Shown here in pieces: positions 21,634-22,995 of a DNA stretch of 22,995 bases. The notes under the pieces were generated by a model that was given only the letters and a program-made list of their open reading frames with translations, was not told where the DNA came from and searched no databases. This DNA comes from a virus. Location: the IMG/VR virus record IMGVR_UViG_3300032289_001477, positions 1-22,995 of that record. One strand, 5' to 3'. Position numbers and translations under genes: made by a program. The stretch's first letter is position 1. The number at the start of each line of letters is the position of its first letter.

Positions 21634-22995
21634 CTACTTGATCAAACTACTCAACTGAATCTTAAACAGATCAATATTTTCCTGGCTCATCTGTTCAATC
21701 CAATCCTTACTCTGATTTCCATAGTATGAGTGATTTTCAATAATAGGATTCTGATTAGACTTTAGATCTCTCAGATCACCAACAACTTGATGAGTCCCCA
21801 TAATATATTTCAGCATAGGATTCTTATCTACTTCAGCCTTAATTTTTTCCCTAATCTCAGAGATTTTCCATGTCTTGATATCCTGGGTAGAAGTCCCACG
21901 GATAATTTTAAGATAGCTCTCTATCTTATCGGCTTGACCATTATACAAATTGTGAGAAATCATTCTTGTCAAAGTGTTATAAGCCAAGTTAGCATTACGA
22001 ATCTCTTTACCATCAACATCTTCTATCCCAGCCTCTTTCATAAGCTTAGAGATATGAGACAGATACTCTGTTTGGTTGAACTTGCTAATATTGTAAGGAC
22101 TAATATGAACAGTATTAGCGAAAAACTCTGTGAGTATTGTTTTATTCAAGCAGTCCACAAGAGTCTTGTTGTTAATAAACTTATCATAATCCAAGCCAAA
22201 GATATTTAGAATATGAAACATAAACTGCTTATCAGTTGTCCCGTAGTTATAATACCTGTAGCCCTTCTTCTTCTCTTCTTCGTTAAAGTCTTTCTTGCAA
22301 TATTCAACAAACTTGTTAATGGAAGAAAGGTTCTTGAAGTGCTTATGTGCTACAACTTTAAGTTGACGCTTCAAAAACTCATTAAAGTTAACAAGATTGT
22401 ATCCATCTTTCTCAAGCTTTTTGAGGAAAGCTGTTTTAATAGCATAAATCTTGCTGTCTCCAACCAAGTCTTTGACTATGCTCTTGAGTGTTTGATCCCC
22501 AAGAGTAATTGCAATATCATTAATCTGTGGATAACCAGAATGATCCTCAGTCTTATATCGAAGCATAGGAACGTACACGATCTCATCCTGTTCCAGAAAA
22601 TCTTCTAGTTGTTTTTCTGAAAGAATTCTCAGACGAGTAGCGTCGTTATAGGGATTAGTAATCTGCTTACTATCCTCATTATAACCGTGGATAAAAAATA
22701 CGTCTTGGTCGCTGACGCTACCATTAGAATTTCTACTATAAGACTTTCTTGGGCCAGAACTTTGTGTCAGATGCTTGTAGTCTGAAACCTTGAGTAGATT
22801 TTCAGCCCCAACATCTTCGACTAGTTGATCAAAACCTTCTCCGCTCTTTGTATGATCTTTAGTGTCGATCAAAAGATATGCAAAGCAATCATTTGCATTA
22901 CAGTACCTTGTAATAATTTTCTTGGCAGTTTCTTCACCCTTAACGTCGCAGATAAAGAAAGTCATATTACCCTTCTTCTTCTGGTTATTCCAATA
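21634..22995 (-). CDS. rIIA: rIIA-like protein (5' end cut by window edge)
   Basis: The frame stays open to the right edge (YWNNQKKKGN precedes the first internal Met at 22965), so the visible 453 residues are the C-terminal part of a longer protein. The GHKL-ATPase domain expected at the N-terminus of rIIA would lie outside. KIYAIKTAFLKKLEKDG resembles the T4 rIIA segment EFYVIRPLLQKKVKELG, and NPMLKYIMG resembles its C-terminal YPELDFMMKYF. Gene order (immediately before rIIB) is the same as in T4. Overall similarity is weak, so the call leans on context. rIIA acts with rIIB against superinfection exclusion in T4. Confidence 0.6.
   Translation of the reverse strand, partial: YWNNQKKKGNMTFFICDVKGEETAKKIITRYCNANDCFAYLLIDTKDHTKSGEGFDQLVEDVGAENLLKVSDYKHLTQSSGPRKSYSRNSNGSVSDQDVFFIHGYNEDSKQITNPYNDATRLRILSEKQLEDFLEQDEIVYVPMLRYKTEDHSGYPQINDIAITLGDQTLKSIVKDLVGDSKIYAIKTAFLKKLEKDGYNLVNFNEFLKRQLKVVAHKHFKNLSSINKFVEYCKKDFNEEEKKKGYRYYNYGTTDKQFMFHILNIFGLDYDKFINNKTLVDCLNKTILTEFFANTVHISPYNISKFNQTEYLSHISKLMKEAGIEDVDGKEIRNANLAYNTLTRMISHNLYNGQADKIESYLKIIRGTSTQDIKTWKISEIREKIKAEVDKNPMLKYIMGTHQVVGDLRDLKSNQNPIIENHSYYGNQSKDWIEQMSQENIDLFKIQLSSLIK

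Noticed and set aside
21787-22608. Two long plus-strand frames (140 and 131 codons) opposite the rIIA-like gene
   Set aside because: Both are antisense to a well-supported coding frame and read as hydrophobic, Ile/Leu-rich sequence typical of antisense AT-rich DNA.

Overview
The window looks like part of the genome of a large, AT-rich tailed bacteriophage, distantly T4-like. Every convincing gene lies on the minus strand, so transcription runs from right to left. Genes are packed tightly, with many 1-14 nt overlaps. The clearest phage markers are an rIIA-like/rIIB pair at the right end, a sigma-70-family factor, a ClpP-like protease, small conserved phage proteins and long repetitive tail-fibre genes at the left end. 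The host cannot be named from the sequence. The promoters and Shine-Dalgarno sites (AAGGAGT type) are bacterial. No integrase, transposase or CRISPR array is visible.

Reading in the direction of transcription, the right end (22995-20668) holds a 5'-truncated rIIA-like gene and a clear rIIB homologue with its own sigma-70-like promoter. A tRNA-like element follows, then an AEP/RepB-type primase-like protein and two unknown proteins. Next comes an overlapping block (18475-15833): a zinc-ribbon protein with a RuvA-domain-III-like tail, a RuvB motor ATPase, a single-pass membrane protein and an actin-fold ATPase. A secreted trypsin-family protease follows as a separately promoted gene.

From about 14930 a TTGACA-type promoter appears to start a long operon of small proteins and enzymes. 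It encodes a zinc-finger-like protein, a macro domain, two glycosyltransferase-like proteins, a nucleoside deoxyribosyltransferase-like protein and GMP reductase. Two conserved phage proteins, a sigma factor, three unknown proteins, a ClpP-like protease and a DeoC-fold protein lacking its Schiff-base lysine come next. A small possible virion protein and a strong intrinsic terminator (5055-5097) follow. The left end carries a membrane/coiled-coil protein, a small protein and two large fibre genes. One fibre ends in a seven-repeat beta-propeller, and the other runs off the left edge.

A shared 9-mer (GGGTGTATA) lies 40-48 nt upstream of three genes and may be a phage-specific late promoter served by the encoded sigma factor. 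The most unusual parts are the RuvA-III-like/RuvB/membrane-protein/actin block, the secreted serine protease, the DeoC-like pseudoenzyme, the macro/NDT/glycosyltransferase/GMP-reductase cluster and the fibre propeller with near-identical DNA repeats.
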